Below, piece by piece: positions 1 through 8,106 of a stretch of 64,000 nt of DNA. A program made the translations under genes and the position numbers. The stretch is from a virus: positions 1-64,000 of IMG/VR virus record IMGVR_UViG_3300017613_002552; one strand, 5' to 3'. The notes under the pieces are model-generated. The model saw only the letters and a program-made list of their open reading frames with translations. It was not told where the DNA came from and did no database searches. The first letter of the stretch is position 1; every line of letters begins with the position of its first letter.

Positions 1-2
1 AG

Positions 3-173
3 GGTGTTGCCTTACTCTTGTTTGGCGCATATTTTGGTAGCTTATCACCGGCGAGAGTAGACCTATTGATTTGGCGTCAGGTGTCCGGGAGACTCCCGGA
101 AGAAGAAGAGATTGGCGACATAGATATTACCAAGTTCGCCGGTGGATTTAGGGAGGAAAAATGGCAGGAGTAA
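3..173 (+). CDS. Partial hypothetical protein, hydrophobic (3' end only)
   Basis: Open frame running in from the window edge and ending at TAA 171-173. The visible 56 residues begin with a hydrophobic stretch (VALLLFGAYFGSL), probably part of a membrane segment, followed by an acidic tail (PEEEEIGDIDI). The last 13 bases overlap the start of the next gene, whose ribosome site (GGGAGGAAAA) lies in this frame; this fits the tight packing seen throughout. Start and family cannot be seen. It carries the first copy of the CGGCGAGAG word (49-57). Confidence 0.5.
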   Translation, partial: GVALLLFGAYFGSLSPARVDLLIWRQVSGRLPEEEEIGDIDITKFAGGFREEKWQE

Positions 174-853
174 CATATCATATCGGCACAATGGAGACGT
201 ATAATAGTCGTGGAACAAAGCTTAATGCACCCGCCTACATCAACATTGAAATCAGGGGCAAGAGATTTACATTCGAGGGCAGGTGCAGCGAGAATATGTT
301 CAGGGAGCGACCAACTCTTAAATCCTACGCCCCTGGATTCGACAAGGAAACGGTAGATGAGCTACTTCGGCTCTGCAATTACTGGCACCTTAACGATCTA
401 AGGCCAGGATGTGAACATCAGCGAACACTTCACCGGGCCGGTGTGGATGAGTGGAATAAAGATAAGGTCCTGACGCTCATTGAGTATAAATGGACAGAGG
501 ATTATCTCAACAAATCCTCACTTGCCAGACGAGGGGAACTATCCCAGAGAAAGTATGCCGCATATCAAAAAGAGGCAAAAATTGTAAAACGAGCCACGCT
601 TGCGCGTCACCCAGACAACGAAGATGTTGCTCTAGCCCTCGAAAACGGATGGATCAAGGAAGAATCAAGAGAGGAAAAGGTTGCCCACTGGGTCGGTTTC
701 AGGGAACACCCAGAAGGATTGCTGTCTCGACCTTGCCCAACATGCGGATACAAGTATGGCACCCAGTGGGTACTTGAACCCTTGACCAACGAGCCAATCC
801 AGTGGCTTAATGACTTGACACAAAAGGTAGATGAAGCATTGGGAGAAAGATAA
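161..853 (+). CDS. Hypothetical protein
   Basis: 230 residues, ATG after the ribosome site GGGAGGAAAA. Family not recognised. The protein is charged and mostly hydrophilic, without signal peptide or membrane segment. Near the C-terminus a CPTCGYKYG knuckle gives one CxxC pair, and a second pair is not obvious, so a complete zinc ribbon is not shown. It ends TAATG, sharing a base with the next gene, which also has CxxC knuckles. The two are therefore probably co-translated early phage proteins of related character. Confidence 0.7.
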   Translation: MAGVTYHIGTMETYNSRGTKLNAPAYINIEIRGKRFTFEGRCSENMFRERPTLKSYAPGFDKETVDELLRLCNYWHLNDLRPGCEHQRTLHRAGVDEWNKDKVLTLIEYKWTEDYLNKSSLARRGELSQRKYAAYQKEAKIVKRATLARHPDNEDVALALENGWIKEESREEKVAHWVGFREHPEGLLSRPCPTCGYKYGTQWVLEPLTNEPIQWLNDLTQKVDEALGER

Positions 854-1881
854 TGACTAGAACTTTTTATCAGATCGGCGGGAAGACCCCCTGGGCGCAG
901 CCAACCGGCTTTGGCTTTGGCCCTGGAGATGTTGTTGTATGCTACCGGCACCAGCGGCAGCCGCTTCAGCCAGTAGTTGATATGGATGTCGAGAAGGGGT
1001 ATGCCAGCAGGGGCGGGTGTCCATACTGCAAAGATGGCCCACTCTACAAACAGTATCACAAGCATCGATCAATTACAAAGTGGTGGGATGCACTTTCCAT
1101 CGTCGCCGTTCAGAACTGGCTCAATACCAGGCCAATCGAGCCTTATTGGGATAGCACTTCTGGGCTCTCGGAGAAGCACATAACCAAGCTCATCGAAGAC
1201 GGCGAGGAAGGAAGGTTTGAAGTAGAAGATGAACTCTACGAAGGCGCAATCGAATACATTTGGGAACTAGAACAACTTCTTCTTCAGGAAGCAATAGAAG
1301 AGTTCGAGCTAGAAACAACCACCGACGATCTGCGCCATGAAGTATATCCAATTGTCAGCATTGATCTCGAACGAATTGCAAGGTACACCAACGCCTATCT
1401 TGCCCTGAGACTTCCCGTTGAGCACTATGCTCCACAGTGGACAGCAGCAGAGTACCAGGATTTTATGGAGGAACTTGAATGGCTAGGCGTGAATCCGACA
1501 GATATTGCCAAGTTTTTCCAGACAAGTGGGCGCTGGTATGATTGCCCAACGAGAACGGACCCACTGGTGAAGCCGAAAGACCTGGTTGATGTTTGGACCA
1601 ACTGTTTCTATGTTGGCAATTGGTACGCCATGCTAAAGGCAAGCGATATTCTTGATCTGGTCGTTCGCGGCGAGCTACAGGAAAGAATGACACTCAAGAA
1701 AGGTGCCAGACTCGTTATCCATGACTACCTGAACGGAGCAAGTAGCACAGACTGCAACACACTGAGAGATATCGAAGTAGAAACGAAATACATCTTCAAT
1801 GATGGCGAAAATCGGTACGGAATCCAGTCGTGTTGTGGATACTGTGACTATGCCTGGGAAAGTGAGTTGGAGGTAATATAA
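853..1881 (+). CDS. Hypothetical protein with terminal CxxC knuckles
   Basis: 342 residues starting in the TAATG junction with the upstream gene. It has a cysteine knuckle near residue 56 (GGCPYCKDG) and another at the very C-terminus (SCCGYCDYAW), with an acidic helical middle rich in Glu. The two distant pairs could join in one zinc site, but this is inference. No enzyme motif was recognised. It ends in TAATG with the next gene, making a translationally coupled run of three small cysteine-knuckle proteins. Confidence 0.7.
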   Translation: MTRTFYQIGGKTPWAQPTGFGFGPGDVVVCYRHQRQPLQPVVDMDVEKGYASRGGCPYCKDGPLYKQYHKHRSITKWWDALSIVAVQNWLNTRPIEPYWDSTSGLSEKHITKLIEDGEEGRFEVEDELYEGAIEYIWELEQLLLQEAIEEFELETTTDDLRHEVYPIVSIDLERIARYTNAYLALRLPVEHYAPQWTAAEYQDFMEELEWLGVNPTDIAKFFQTSGRWYDCPTRTDPLVKPKDLVDVWTNCFYVGNWYAMLKASDILDLVVRGELQERMTLKKGARLVIHDYLNGASSTDCNTLRDIEVETKYIFNDGENRYGIQSCCGYCDYAWESELEVI

Positions 1882-2198
1882 TGAGTGAAATCAAAGAGAC
1901 TGATAAGTTAGTCATCGCTGCGGGATTTGAGAACACTTCTACATTCATATTCAATGCAATCTCTGCCCTGCACAGTGAGTTTGATGCTCTCAAGGCAGCG
2001 GCAGAGAGTGGGCCAAGTCCGGTGAAGTGTGGTGGTTGCGGGAGCGAAATTCAAAGAGTAGAAAAGAGCGTCCTTCTATTTACATACCTAGATGAAAACA
2101 CGCGAAGATTTGGCCTCAATTTCGAGTGCCCACATTGCTATAAAGAGGTTGCCCTTGACTTCCTGCCAATCGGAGACGCAGAAGAAGTGCCTTTCTAG
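1881..2198 (+). CDS. Small zinc-ribbon protein
   Basis: 105 residues. The C-terminal half has CGGCGSEI and, about 35 residues later, CPHCYKEV: two CxxC pairs spaced as in a zinc ribbon. The N-terminal half is a helix (ENTSTFIFNAISALHSEFDALKAAAE). Small zinc ribbons in phages often bind nucleic acid or polymerase, but nothing here fixes the target. Stop is TAG. Confidence 0.65.
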   Translation: MSEIKETDKLVIAAGFENTSTFIFNAISALHSEFDALKAAAESGPSPVKCGGCGSEIQRVEKSVLLFTYLDENTRRFGLNFECPHCYKEVALDFLPIGDAEEVPF

Positions 2199-2206
2199 GA
2201 GAAGAG

Positions 2207-2437
2207 ATGAATAAAACTGTTGCAAGATTCATAGTCCTTATTGTGGTGATTCTCCTTGTGCTTGGCGCGATGGCGTGCAGCGTTGGCTGAGATAAAAGCT
2301 ACGTCCTGACGTGTTGCAGGATAAAGAATCCAAGTGATTGTGTGGAATACAAGGGATGTACCGATGGCTCGTGTCCAAACGAATGTAAGTCGGGGTGGAC
2401 ATCTAATGGCTGCAAAGTCATTGATACAGACTGGTAA
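2207..2437 (+). pseudogene. Small lipoprotein-like gene interrupted by in-frame TGA
   Basis: ATG 2207 follows AGGAGAAG. The first 27 codons give a basic start, a hydrophobic helix and a lipobox-like end (LVLGAMACSVG), then TGA at 2288-2290. The same frame stays open for 48 more codons to TAA 2435, with a cysteine-rich secreted-looking domain containing about eight Cys (VLTCCRIKNPSDC, CTDGSCPNEC). An intact gene would encode a 75-residue exported or lipid-anchored Cys-rich protein. TGA ends other genes here, so this looks like a nonsense mutation, readthrough or sequencing error. A 27-residue membrane peptide could still be made. Confidence 0.5.
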
Positions 2438-2463
2438 ACTTTGTCGCAAAAAAAGTGAATAAT
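2436..2463 (+). promoter_or_regulatory. Candidate phage promoter, AAACTT-N14-TGAATAAT (copy 1)
   Basis: AAACTT 2436-2441 and TGAATAAT 2456-2463, exactly 14 bases apart. The same pair with the same spacing occurs at 9153-9180 and 56230-56257. The right half resembles an extended -10 (TGNATAAT); the left half is not a normal -35. It lies in the gap just before the gene at 2547, as a promoter would. Confidence 0.5.
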
Positions 2464-2546
2464 TCTACAGAGTTCTAAGCCAGCTTCTAAGCTCCAAAAA
2501 ATGAGAGAGAGTATCCTGGTATGCCTTTCAAGAGGAAAAAGTTGCC

Positions 2547-2981
2547 ATGAGTAAGGAAACACAAGATAAGGCAAGGAATATACTGAAACGGTTAAAGAAA
2601 TCCTGGGGCATCACCTGGGCAGAGATGGGCGAGGTCTTTGGCTTTAACTGGAAGAGCCTTTCTGTTTTTGCTTCCACTGTCAACGATGGTAGAGAGCCAG
2701 AAATACCAACATGGCTCGCCGAGGCCATCATTGATCTTGAGGATGCAGAATGTCCGAGTGATCCAAGGGCAGAATTCAGACCACCAAACACGAGGGCAGT
2801 GTTGCTAGACTTTGGAAAGGCGCATATTATCCCTGTTCCCAATATCGGCTATTGCCGAGTCTGCCGAAAGCCATTTATTGAGCACGGATTCGGGCAAAGA
2901 TACTGCACCGGAAGGCGCGGCGAGTGTGGGCTCTCCGCCAGAAGGAAAAGAGAACAAAAAAGGAGACAGCAGAATGCTTAA
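2547..2981 (+). CDS. Helix-turn-helix and zinc-knuckle protein
   Basis: 144 residues. The N-terminal half reads as a helical DNA-binding domain (ARNILKRLKKSWGITWAEMGEVFGFNWKSLSVFAS: helix, turn, recognition helix). The C-terminal third has CRVCRKPF and, further on, YCTGRRGECG, a likely zinc site, and ends in a very basic tail (ARRKREQKRRQQ). It is the first gene downstream of the candidate promoter at 2436-2463. A regulatory role is plausible but not shown. Confidence 0.65.
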   Translation: MSKETQDKARNILKRLKKSWGITWAEMGEVFGFNWKSLSVFASTVNDGREPEIPTWLAEAIIDLEDAECPSDPRAEFRPPNTRAVLLDFGKAHIIPVPNIGYCRVCRKPFIEHGFGQRYCTGRRGECGLSARRKREQKRRQQNA

Positions 2982-3279
2982 TTGGAATCTGATGATTGAT
3001 GTTCTTGCACAGGCAATGAACGGTCCTGACAGATTTGTCAAGGAATGTTTTGACGAGGATTCTTATCCGCAGATCGGCTATTACAGACGCCTCATTACGG
3101 AATGCGATTACAGCGGGATCAAGTTCTGGAAAAGGCTAGATATTGTAGGCCAGGAGTTGATGTCGAAGTGGCTCCAGGCAAGGTATGAGCAATTCGCGCC
3201 GAAGGAAGAAAAAGAGAAGCCGCCTATCCCCCTAATCCAACTTATGGAAACGCCAGGCGTTCAAAAGTGTGGCGGCTAA
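2974..3279 (+). CDS. Hypothetical protein
   Basis: 101 residues from ATG 2974, chosen because AAGGAGACAG stands 5-10 bases upstream; the frame is open further back but that part overlaps the previous gene deeply. Hydrophilic and helical (FWKRLDIVGQELMSKWLQARYEQF), with a Lys/Glu-rich linker. No family recognised. It overlaps its upstream neighbour by 8 bases and its downstream neighbour's GTG alternative start. Confidence 0.6.
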   Translation: MLNWNLMIDVLAQAMNGPDRFVKECFDEDSYPQIGYYRRLITECDYSGIKFWKRLDIVGQELMSKWLQARYEQFAPKEEKEKPPIPLIQLMETPGVQKCGG

Positions 3280-3280
3280 G

Positions 3281-4036
3281 ATGGATTGGTCAACGATTAA
3301 CATGAAACAGCTTCGGCGATTGAGGGAATATCCCATTCCGCCGACATACTTCTTGCAGGAGGACCCTGGGAACGGGTGCGTTGGTGATCCTCCTGGATTT
3401 CCGACATACTTTACGCGCTCTATCTACACAAAATACGGGAATAGTCCACCATGCCACCTGCCACAAATGGTTATTCGCACACAAGATTTCAGATGTTATG
3501 TAGTGGATTCTGGCTGGAAGGGTCATAGCTCATGGGATGAAAAGTACGGGAAATTCAAGAAACTCATGCGCCGATTATGGAAGCCATTACCCCTAGATCA
3601 CCCAAGAACGAGAGGGTGGATTGTCGGAAAATACAAACACCTGAATCATTGTTACAACGGGTACGGCGATGATACAGTTTTTTGGCCCGTACCAGGATGG
3701 AAGTTAAAGCACTTTCACGACGACGAACGCTTCTCGGATGAGTGGCGAACGAAAGCAAGGGAGGTTGTCAGCGTTGCCAACAAGGAGATTGTTGAAGAAG
3801 CAAGAAGGCTGGCTACCCCAGAGAACCATAGTGCGGTGAGATCAATCCGCAGCTTTTATCCTGAGTATGAACCAGAGATCAATTTGATTGAGAACCCGCC
3901 AAAACATCACGGTGGAAACTGGTGGGAGACAGAAGCCAAGTGTCCCTCGCCGGAAGAATGCAATCCGCGCTCGATGGGACCACACCCAATCAACGGAAGC
4001 TGGTGCCAATGGTGCGGGTGGAGGAAGACAAAATGA
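3281..4036 (+). CDS. Hypothetical protein with C-terminal Cys/His knuckle
   Basis: 251 residues from ATG 3281 (GTG 3269 would add four). Rich in Trp, Tyr, Pro and His. The C-terminal 40 residues contain CPSPEEC and WCQWCGW, a possible zinc site. No catalytic motif recognised. It ends in an ATGA overlap with the HNH-like gene, suggesting coupled translation. Confidence 0.6.
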   Translation: MDWSTINMKQLRRLREYPIPPTYFLQEDPGNGCVGDPPGFPTYFTRSIYTKYGNSPPCHLPQMVIRTQDFRCYVVDSGWKGHSSWDEKYGKFKKLMRRLWKPLPLDHPRTRGWIVGKYKHLNHCYNGYGDDTVFWPVPGWKLKHFHDDERFSDEWRTKAREVVSVANKEIVEEARRLATPENHSAVRSIRSFYPEYEPEINLIENPPKHHGGNWWETEAKCPSPEECNPRSMGPHPINGSWCQWCGWRKTK

Positions 4037-4425
4037 GCAAAGCATACGAAGAAGATGATTGGCGAGATAGCGAGTACCCCTCCGAGCGTGATCTGCTGCG
4101 GCAGTTCCTCGAAGATATGCAGTCTAACGTATGCCTTGTATGTGGAAACGGCCTGTATGGTAGCGGCGATGTCCATGAGGCAATCATCAAGAAAGGCGAT
4201 CTCCCCGCCGACGACCGGGTAAACAGTGAGTTCAATTGCGTGACGCTGCATCGGCAGTGCCACAAGAATACCAGGGAGGTAGATGCAATTTGCCTTGCCT
4301 TTCTAGTGTGGTATCATGGTGCAAGGAAAGTCCAGAACTGGATTCGATCTCTTGAAATGAGAAACTTACCCACAAGGGCACGCCTCATTCTTGAAATGGG
4401 AAAGGTGGAACCCGATGACTCGTGA
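4033..4425 (+). CDS. HNH-type nuclease-like protein
   Basis: 130 residues starting at the ATGA overlap. Visible HNH features in order: CLVCG (zinc pair, about residue 34), VHEAI with the central His, NCVTLHRQCHKN giving Asn, the C-terminal His and the second Cys pair partner. In this family the His/Asn triad binds one metal and cuts or nicks DNA. Small HNH proteins in phages serve as homing endonucleases or packaging nicking enzymes; it lies far from the terminase, so the role is open. No separate DNA-binding domain is apparent. Confidence 0.6.
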   Translation: MSKAYEEDDWRDSEYPSERDLLRQFLEDMQSNVCLVCGNGLYGSGDVHEAIIKKGDLPADDRVNSEFNCVTLHRQCHKNTREVDAICLAFLVWYHGARKVQNWIRSLEMRNLPTRARLILEMGKVEPDDS

Positions 4426-4744
4426 GGAAGCAGAAAAAGCGGCAAGGGAGTTGATAGCTCAACTTGATGGTGAGGGATGGGAAGTAGGTATTTGGCACAA
4501 TCTCAAGTGGTGCTATTGTGCCAGAAACGGATACTTATCGGTGCATCAATCTGTTAATGGCAAGTTTCATGCCTATTTGAGTGAAACAAGGCTTTTTGGT
4601 GGCTCCCCATCATACTGGTACCATAAAGGGAGTTATGATACTCCAATGGAAGCAGTGAATGCTCAAATAGAAAAAGCAAGACTATTTACAAATCGGTGCA
4701 TGGATATCGTTTATGAGGTATCCGGCATTTTTGCGGACTTGTAG
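4415..4744 (+). CDS. Hypothetical protein overlapping tRNA-Met
   Basis: 109 residues from ATG 4415 (AAAGGTGG upstream). Compact alpha/beta pattern with aromatic strands (WHNLKWCYCARNGYLSVH). Family not recognised. Its stop codon TAG (4742-4744) lies inside the tRNA gene that follows, so the mRNA and tRNA share ten bases; processing the tRNA 5' end from this transcript would remove the stop codon. Confidence 0.6.
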   Translation: MTREEAEKAARELIAQLDGEGWEVGIWHNLKWCYCARNGYLSVHQSVNGKFHAYLSETRLFGGSPSYWYHKGSYDTPMEAVNAQIEKARLFTNRCMDIVYEVSGIFADL

Positions 4745-4809
4745 CTCAGTGGAAGAGCGCCCGGCTCATAACCGGTCGGTCGCCGGTTCAAATCCGGCCA
4801 GGTCCACCA
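4735..4809 (+). tRNA. tRNA-Met (anticodon CAT)
   Basis: Full cloverleaf with encoded CCA. Acceptor GGACTTG pairs with CAGGTCC (one G-U), D stem GCTC/GAGC, anticodon loop CTCATAA with CAT, T stem GCCGG/CCGGC with loop TTCAAAT. The anticodon stem pairs four of five positions, with a C-T mismatch at the top (27-43). CAT can be elongator Met, initiator Met or lysidine-modified Ile; the first acceptor pair G-C argues against a classical bacterial initiator. Confidence 0.9.
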
Positions 4810-5121
4810 TGCGCGAGCCAACTATAACTCCGAGCATGTTCTAGGCGTGCGTTGCGCATCGGAGTGAAGCGCATCAAGTTGTATGACAGCAGTTGGCGTT
4901 GGTAAACCGTCCATCCCTCAAAACGGTGACACCGGGAAAGACTGGGTGATGCACAGACGATCCATGACGGTGGATGGCAGAAACAGCAATGGGCTGGAAG
5001 CAAGTTCGATTCTTGCGTGCATCATTTGCGGGTACGGCCCGGTAGTATAACCTGCAAAAAACTAAATACAAAAAACCTGAAGATCACTGCCGGGCCGAAT
5101 TAAAAAAGGAGGATTGTCTAC
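4810..5121 (+). other. Non-coding structured stretch between tRNA and SbcD gene
   Basis: About 310 bases with no convincing gene. It holds several strong pairings: ACTCCGA/TCGGAGT, CCAACT/AGTTGG, the tRNA-like element at 4947-5024, and an 8-bp inverted repeat CGGCCCGG (5035-5042) / CCGGGCCG (5090-5097) around a 47-base A-rich loop. The ribosome site AAAAGGAGGA of the next gene follows the last arm. Several of these may be decayed tRNAs from a former tRNA cluster. Confidence 0.4.
4947..5024 (+). other. tRNA-like element, possibly a decayed tRNA
   Basis: TGATGCAC at 4947-4954 pairs perfectly with GTGCATCA at 5017-5024. Directly inside the 3' strand is a perfect T arm: GCAAG, loop TTCGATT, CTTGC (5000-5016). 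A D-like stem ATCC/GGAT with GG in its loop is at 4960-4975. Total length (78) and arm order fit a tRNA, but no five-pair anticodon stem forms and CCA is not encoded. It is either a degenerate tRNA or a tRNA mimic. Confidence 0.4.
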
Positions 5122-6252
5122 ATGGCAAATAAGCCACTTAGGGGACAGCGTGCTTTTAAGGGAATGACCGGATATGATGTCTATTTTGGAGAGAGGCCGA
5201 AGCTCATCGTCTTCGCCGATGCGCACGTTGGAGAATACAAATATCCGATCAGGGAACACATTCTCTCATCGCTAGAGCAAATTCGGAAATTCTCGGCGAA
5301 GGTAGAACCCGATGCTGTTCTATTTGCAGGCGATGCCTTCAGAACAAGGGTGCCACCTGCAAGTCAGCTTAGAGAGTTTGGCGAATACATCGACGCAATT
5401 GCCAAGACAGCAATAAACGGAATCTACATGACACCTGGGAATCATGACCTTGCCGGTCGTGGCGCGACTACACTCGATGTATTTGACTTTTACGAGAATG
5501 TACACGTTCTCAAAGAACCCGATTGCCTCGATCTTGGAGATTGGCAATTAGTCACAGTGCCCTGGTTGCCCCAAAAAGCCGCTGCGTCATTCGGCGCAGA
5601 TGGTGAAAGCACACACGGGGCAATAGAAATGCTCCTTCGCCTTCTGGCTTCAAAACTCGATAAAGAAAAAGAATCGATTCTGCTGGCCCACGCCTCTGCC
5701 CTTGGCGGGACGATGGGCAGTGAAACCTCAACACTCATCACTTCTGATGTATTGTGGCCCTCCGGCTGGTTCAAAATGTTCGGGACCTGCTTCCTTGGTC
5801 ATCTGCACAGGCCACAAACAGTGCCCGGCACAGATAACGCTCACTACACCGGTTCGATCTGTCCCGTTTCCTTCAATGAAACCGAGCAAGAAAAATCATT
5901 CATCTACTTTCACGATGGAGTCGTCGAGCGCATCCCGCTAAAAACACCCAAGTTCATCCAGGCAGAAGTCAGTGAGCTTGGGGAGATCGAAGAAGATAAG
6001 AACGCATTCTTGCAGATCAAGGTCAGGCACGACGAAGAGGAACCTGACACAATACCAAAGTGTGCATGGTATGAAATCGTAACCATCCCGCCGAAAAGAG
6101 ATCAACGACAAAGACTTTCTTCGGATGACGCCATGAAAATGACAACAGAGGATGCACTAAAAAGATATATGGAATTGGAAGACGTGCCGCAGGAGTTAAT
6201 GCAGGGAGCACTTGCCCTTGCAGAAAAATTATTAGATGAGGAGGAAAAATGA
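5122..6252 (+). CDS. sbcD: SbcD/Mre11-type nuclease subunit
   Basis: 376 residues, a calcineurin-like metallophosphoesterase. Metal motifs in order: DAH (33-35), GD (70-71), GNHD (106-109), a lone His near 190 (LLAHAS) and GHLH (226-229), all in the usual SbcD/Mre11 spacing. The cap and Rad50-binding region follows. In the family this subunit, with the SbcC/Rad50 ATPase, opens hairpins and trims protein-blocked ends. The partner gene is at 12881, about 7 kb downstream on the same strand, as in T4 gp47/gp46 and other phage systems. Start ATG follows AAAAAAGGAGG. It overlaps the next gene by ATGA. Confidence 0.9.
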   Translation: MANKPLRGQRAFKGMTGYDVYFGERPKLIVFADAHVGEYKYPIREHILSSLEQIRKFSAKVEPDAVLFAGDAFRTRVPPASQLREFGEYIDAIAKTAINGIYMTPGNHDLAGRGATTLDVFDFYENVHVLKEPDCLDLGDWQLVTVPWLPQKAAASFGADGESTHGAIEMLLRLLASKLDKEKESILLAHASALGGTMGSETSTLITSDVLWPSGWFKMFGTCFLGHLHRPQTVPGTDNAHYTGSICPVSFNETEQEKSFIYFHDGVVERIPLKTPKFIQAEVSELGEIEEDKNAFLQIKVRHDEEEPDTIPKCAWYEIVTIPPKRDQRQRLSSDDAMKMTTEDALKRYMELEDVPQELMQGALALAEKLLDEEEK

Positions 6253-6629
6253 AGAAGAATCGACGGAAGAAAGAGAAGAGTGAGAAGGTGAAGAAGGTGA
6301 AGAAGCCGAAAAAGAAACAGACAGTATTTGTTGAGAGAGGGTCATTCAGAGATTGTATCGATTTCTATGCGCCAACCCTGATCGCATCTCTCGCAGGGGA
6401 GTTCGGGTTTGTAACGAAGATGTCAAGAAAAGATTCTTATTTCTTGCGCATCAACAAAAGATACGACTACGATGAAGTTGTTGAATGGCTGCTGTCGTTC
6501 AACACGGATGGATGGCTCCAGGCCAGCGAGCACTATGAACCATTGCTGGAAGATATGGTCACTACCATCCAGGAATTGCTGGCAGTGATCGATCTGATGA
6601 AAGAGGTCATGCAGGAAGAAGAGGAGTAA
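6249..6629 (+). CDS. Hypothetical protein with poly-lysine N-terminus
   Basis: 126 residues. The first 24 are almost all Lys/Arg/Glu (a long KK-rich tail that could bind nucleic acid), then a compact domain (DCIDFYAPTLIASLAGEFGF) and an acidic C-terminal helix ending EEEE. Family not recognised. It begins in the ATGA overlap with sbcD and shortly precedes the methylase, so it may act on the same DNA; this is inference. Confidence 0.6.
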   Translation: MKKNRRKKEKSEKVKKVKKPKKKQTVFVERGSFRDCIDFYAPTLIASLAGEFGFVTKMSRKDSYFLRINKRYDYDEVVEWLLSFNTDGWLQASEHYEPLLEDMVTTIQELLAVIDLMKEVMQEEEE

Positions 6630-6635
6630 CCATCC

Positions 6636-7424
6636 ATGAACCAGCTTTTCCCATACGCTGGATCATCGAAGAAGACATCCGGGCTTATTTCGGAAATCTT
6701 CAGACGCGAGGGGTTTAACGCCTATGCCGAGCCGATGTGTGGCTCGGCATCGGTGTTCTTCGAGTTACGCCCGGATGCAGCTTATCTATCTGACATAGAA
6801 TGGTACAACACAAATCTACTCCAGCATATAAAAGATGATCCAGTAGGATTGTGCCAGCGACTTCAGGAACTTGTACCAGAAAAAGAAGAATTCATCGCGT
6901 GGCAGGAGAGGATTGGTGATTCATCACTGCTTGATTCGGCGGGCGTATGGTTCTTCCTCCTAACAACTTGCTACAACGGCGTGGTGAAAAAGAAAGAGGG
7001 ACGACCGTATCTTACTCCAGGCACCAGGCTCGGAACATGGGGAGTGGATTTACAAAGGAAATACATCCCGTTACTTCACCAAGCAAGTGCGCCACTCCAG
7101 GCAGCCGATATTTTCCATTGTAGCTACGAACATTTGCCACCCGCAGATGTTGCATTCTTTGATCCGCCCTGGTTTGACAGCGATGAGGACTATGGGGTTG
7201 ACTTTTCCCATCGTGATCTTGCTGAGTATCTTGGTGAATATCCTGGCAAATTCCTCCTCACAATCAATGACTGCGAAAAAGCCAGATCAACATACTTACC
7301 ATTCGCGGAATGGATGCTTGAACTAGAGCCGTATTATTCCGTCGCGCCGGTGAAGAAGGGGAGGAAAAAGAGGCCAGAATTATTGCTTTCAAACTTTTCC
7401 CCAGTGATGTTTCCTCATGGTTAA
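6636..7424 (+). CDS. dam: D12-class N6-adenine DNA methyltransferase (Dam-like)
   Basis: 262 residues, usual length for a Dam/DpnM enzyme. Order of motifs is the D12 (alpha) class: FPYAGS (5-10) for AdoMet entry, AEPMCGSASVFFEL (31-44) for cofactor binding, acidic Asp in LSDIEW (51-56), then catalytic DPPW (176-179) where most relatives have DPPY. It methylates adenine N6 in a short DNA site; the site cannot be read from the sequence. In phages it usually protects the genome from restriction or adjusts replication. It overlaps the sigma-like gene by 8 bases. Confidence 0.85.
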   Translation: MNQLFPYAGSSKKTSGLISEIFRREGFNAYAEPMCGSASVFFELRPDAAYLSDIEWYNTNLLQHIKDDPVGLCQRLQELVPEKEEFIAWQERIGDSSLLDSAGVWFFLLTTCYNGVVKKKEGRPYLTPGTRLGTWGVDLQRKYIPLLHQASAPLQAADIFHCSYEHLPPADVAFFDPPWFDSDEDYGVDFSHRDLAEYLGEYPGKFLLTINDCEKARSTYLPFAEWMLELEPYYSVAPVKKGRKKRPELLLSNFSPVMFPHG

Positions 7425-8106
7425 TATCCTAAAGATCGGCGAGGAAGTCTTTGGTCAGCCTGAGATCGCTCAAGAGGCGGTTGCCAACGCAGAAGATTTT
7501 GGCAAGACCGGGGATGACTTTCTCACCCTTGCCTGGGAGACCTTTCAATACCTCTTGGAAGTGGAGGGCCTTACAAGGCAAGCTTTTAATCATGCTTGGC
7601 CTGAAAGTGGGGTTGTTCCATTCCTTCTAGGAAAAGGTGTTGGAATTTTCGATGCAGAAGATATCAGTCAAGCTGTTGCACTTGATGCCTGGAAGGGCTT
7701 TGAAGAGAAAAGATTTCTTCCCTGGATGTCCAAGTGGACAACGTGGATATTGACCATTGCCAGTAGGAAACACACAAACTGGGTGAAGGGAAAGTACACC
7801 GTAAAAGGAAAGATGATACTGGCCGATTATGCTGACTTGAGGATTGCTGGAAGCCAGGGAATAGTAATTGCAGACGAGTTCGATCTGGGATGGTCTATAC
7901 CAGTCGTCGCAGACCGATGGATGAGAAGTGACGACGAGAAAAGGGCACTCTTCGCCCTTGCGATCATGGCAAATTACCACAACTATGATCATATCCCAGT
8001 CACGAGTCAGCGAATGGTCGGTATAACAAAATCAAGCAAAAGAACGTGTCATGTGATGTTCAAAAGGTTTACAGAGGAGGTACTTGAACTTGAAGGCAAG
8101 AGTTGA
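7417..8106 (+). CDS. Sigma-factor-like protein (ECF-like regions 2 and 4, divergent)
   Basis: 229 residues. Residues 78-125 follow the pattern of sigma-70 region 2: AEDISQAVALDAWKGF, then FLPWMSKWTTWILTIASRKHTNWVKGK, matching the AED-Q-F--AW / W---IA-N---D--R layout of ECF sigmas. The C-terminal part (about 180-225, with SQRMVGITKSSKRTCHVMFKRF) resembles the region 4 helix-turn-helix. The match is by eye and the protein is divergent. It overlaps the clamp-like gene. If a sigma, it could direct the AAACTT-N14-TGAATAAT promoters. A plain HTH regulator is the alternative. Confidence 0.45.
   Translation: MVNILKIGEEVFGQPEIAQEAVANAEDFGKTGDDFLTLAWETFQYLLEVEGLTRQAFNHAWPESGVVPFLLGKGVGIFDAEDISQAVALDAWKGFEEKRFLPWMSKWTTWILTIASRKHTNWVKGKYTVKGKMILADYADLRIAGSQGIVIADEFDLGWSIPVVADRWMRSDDEKRALFALAIMANYHNYDHIPVTSQRMVGITKSSKRTCHVMFKRFTEEVLELEGKS

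Noticed and set aside
5035-5097. tRNA with CGGCCCGG/CCGGGCCG acceptor
   Set aside because: No T arm, D arm or anticodon arm fits within the 47-base A-rich loop.
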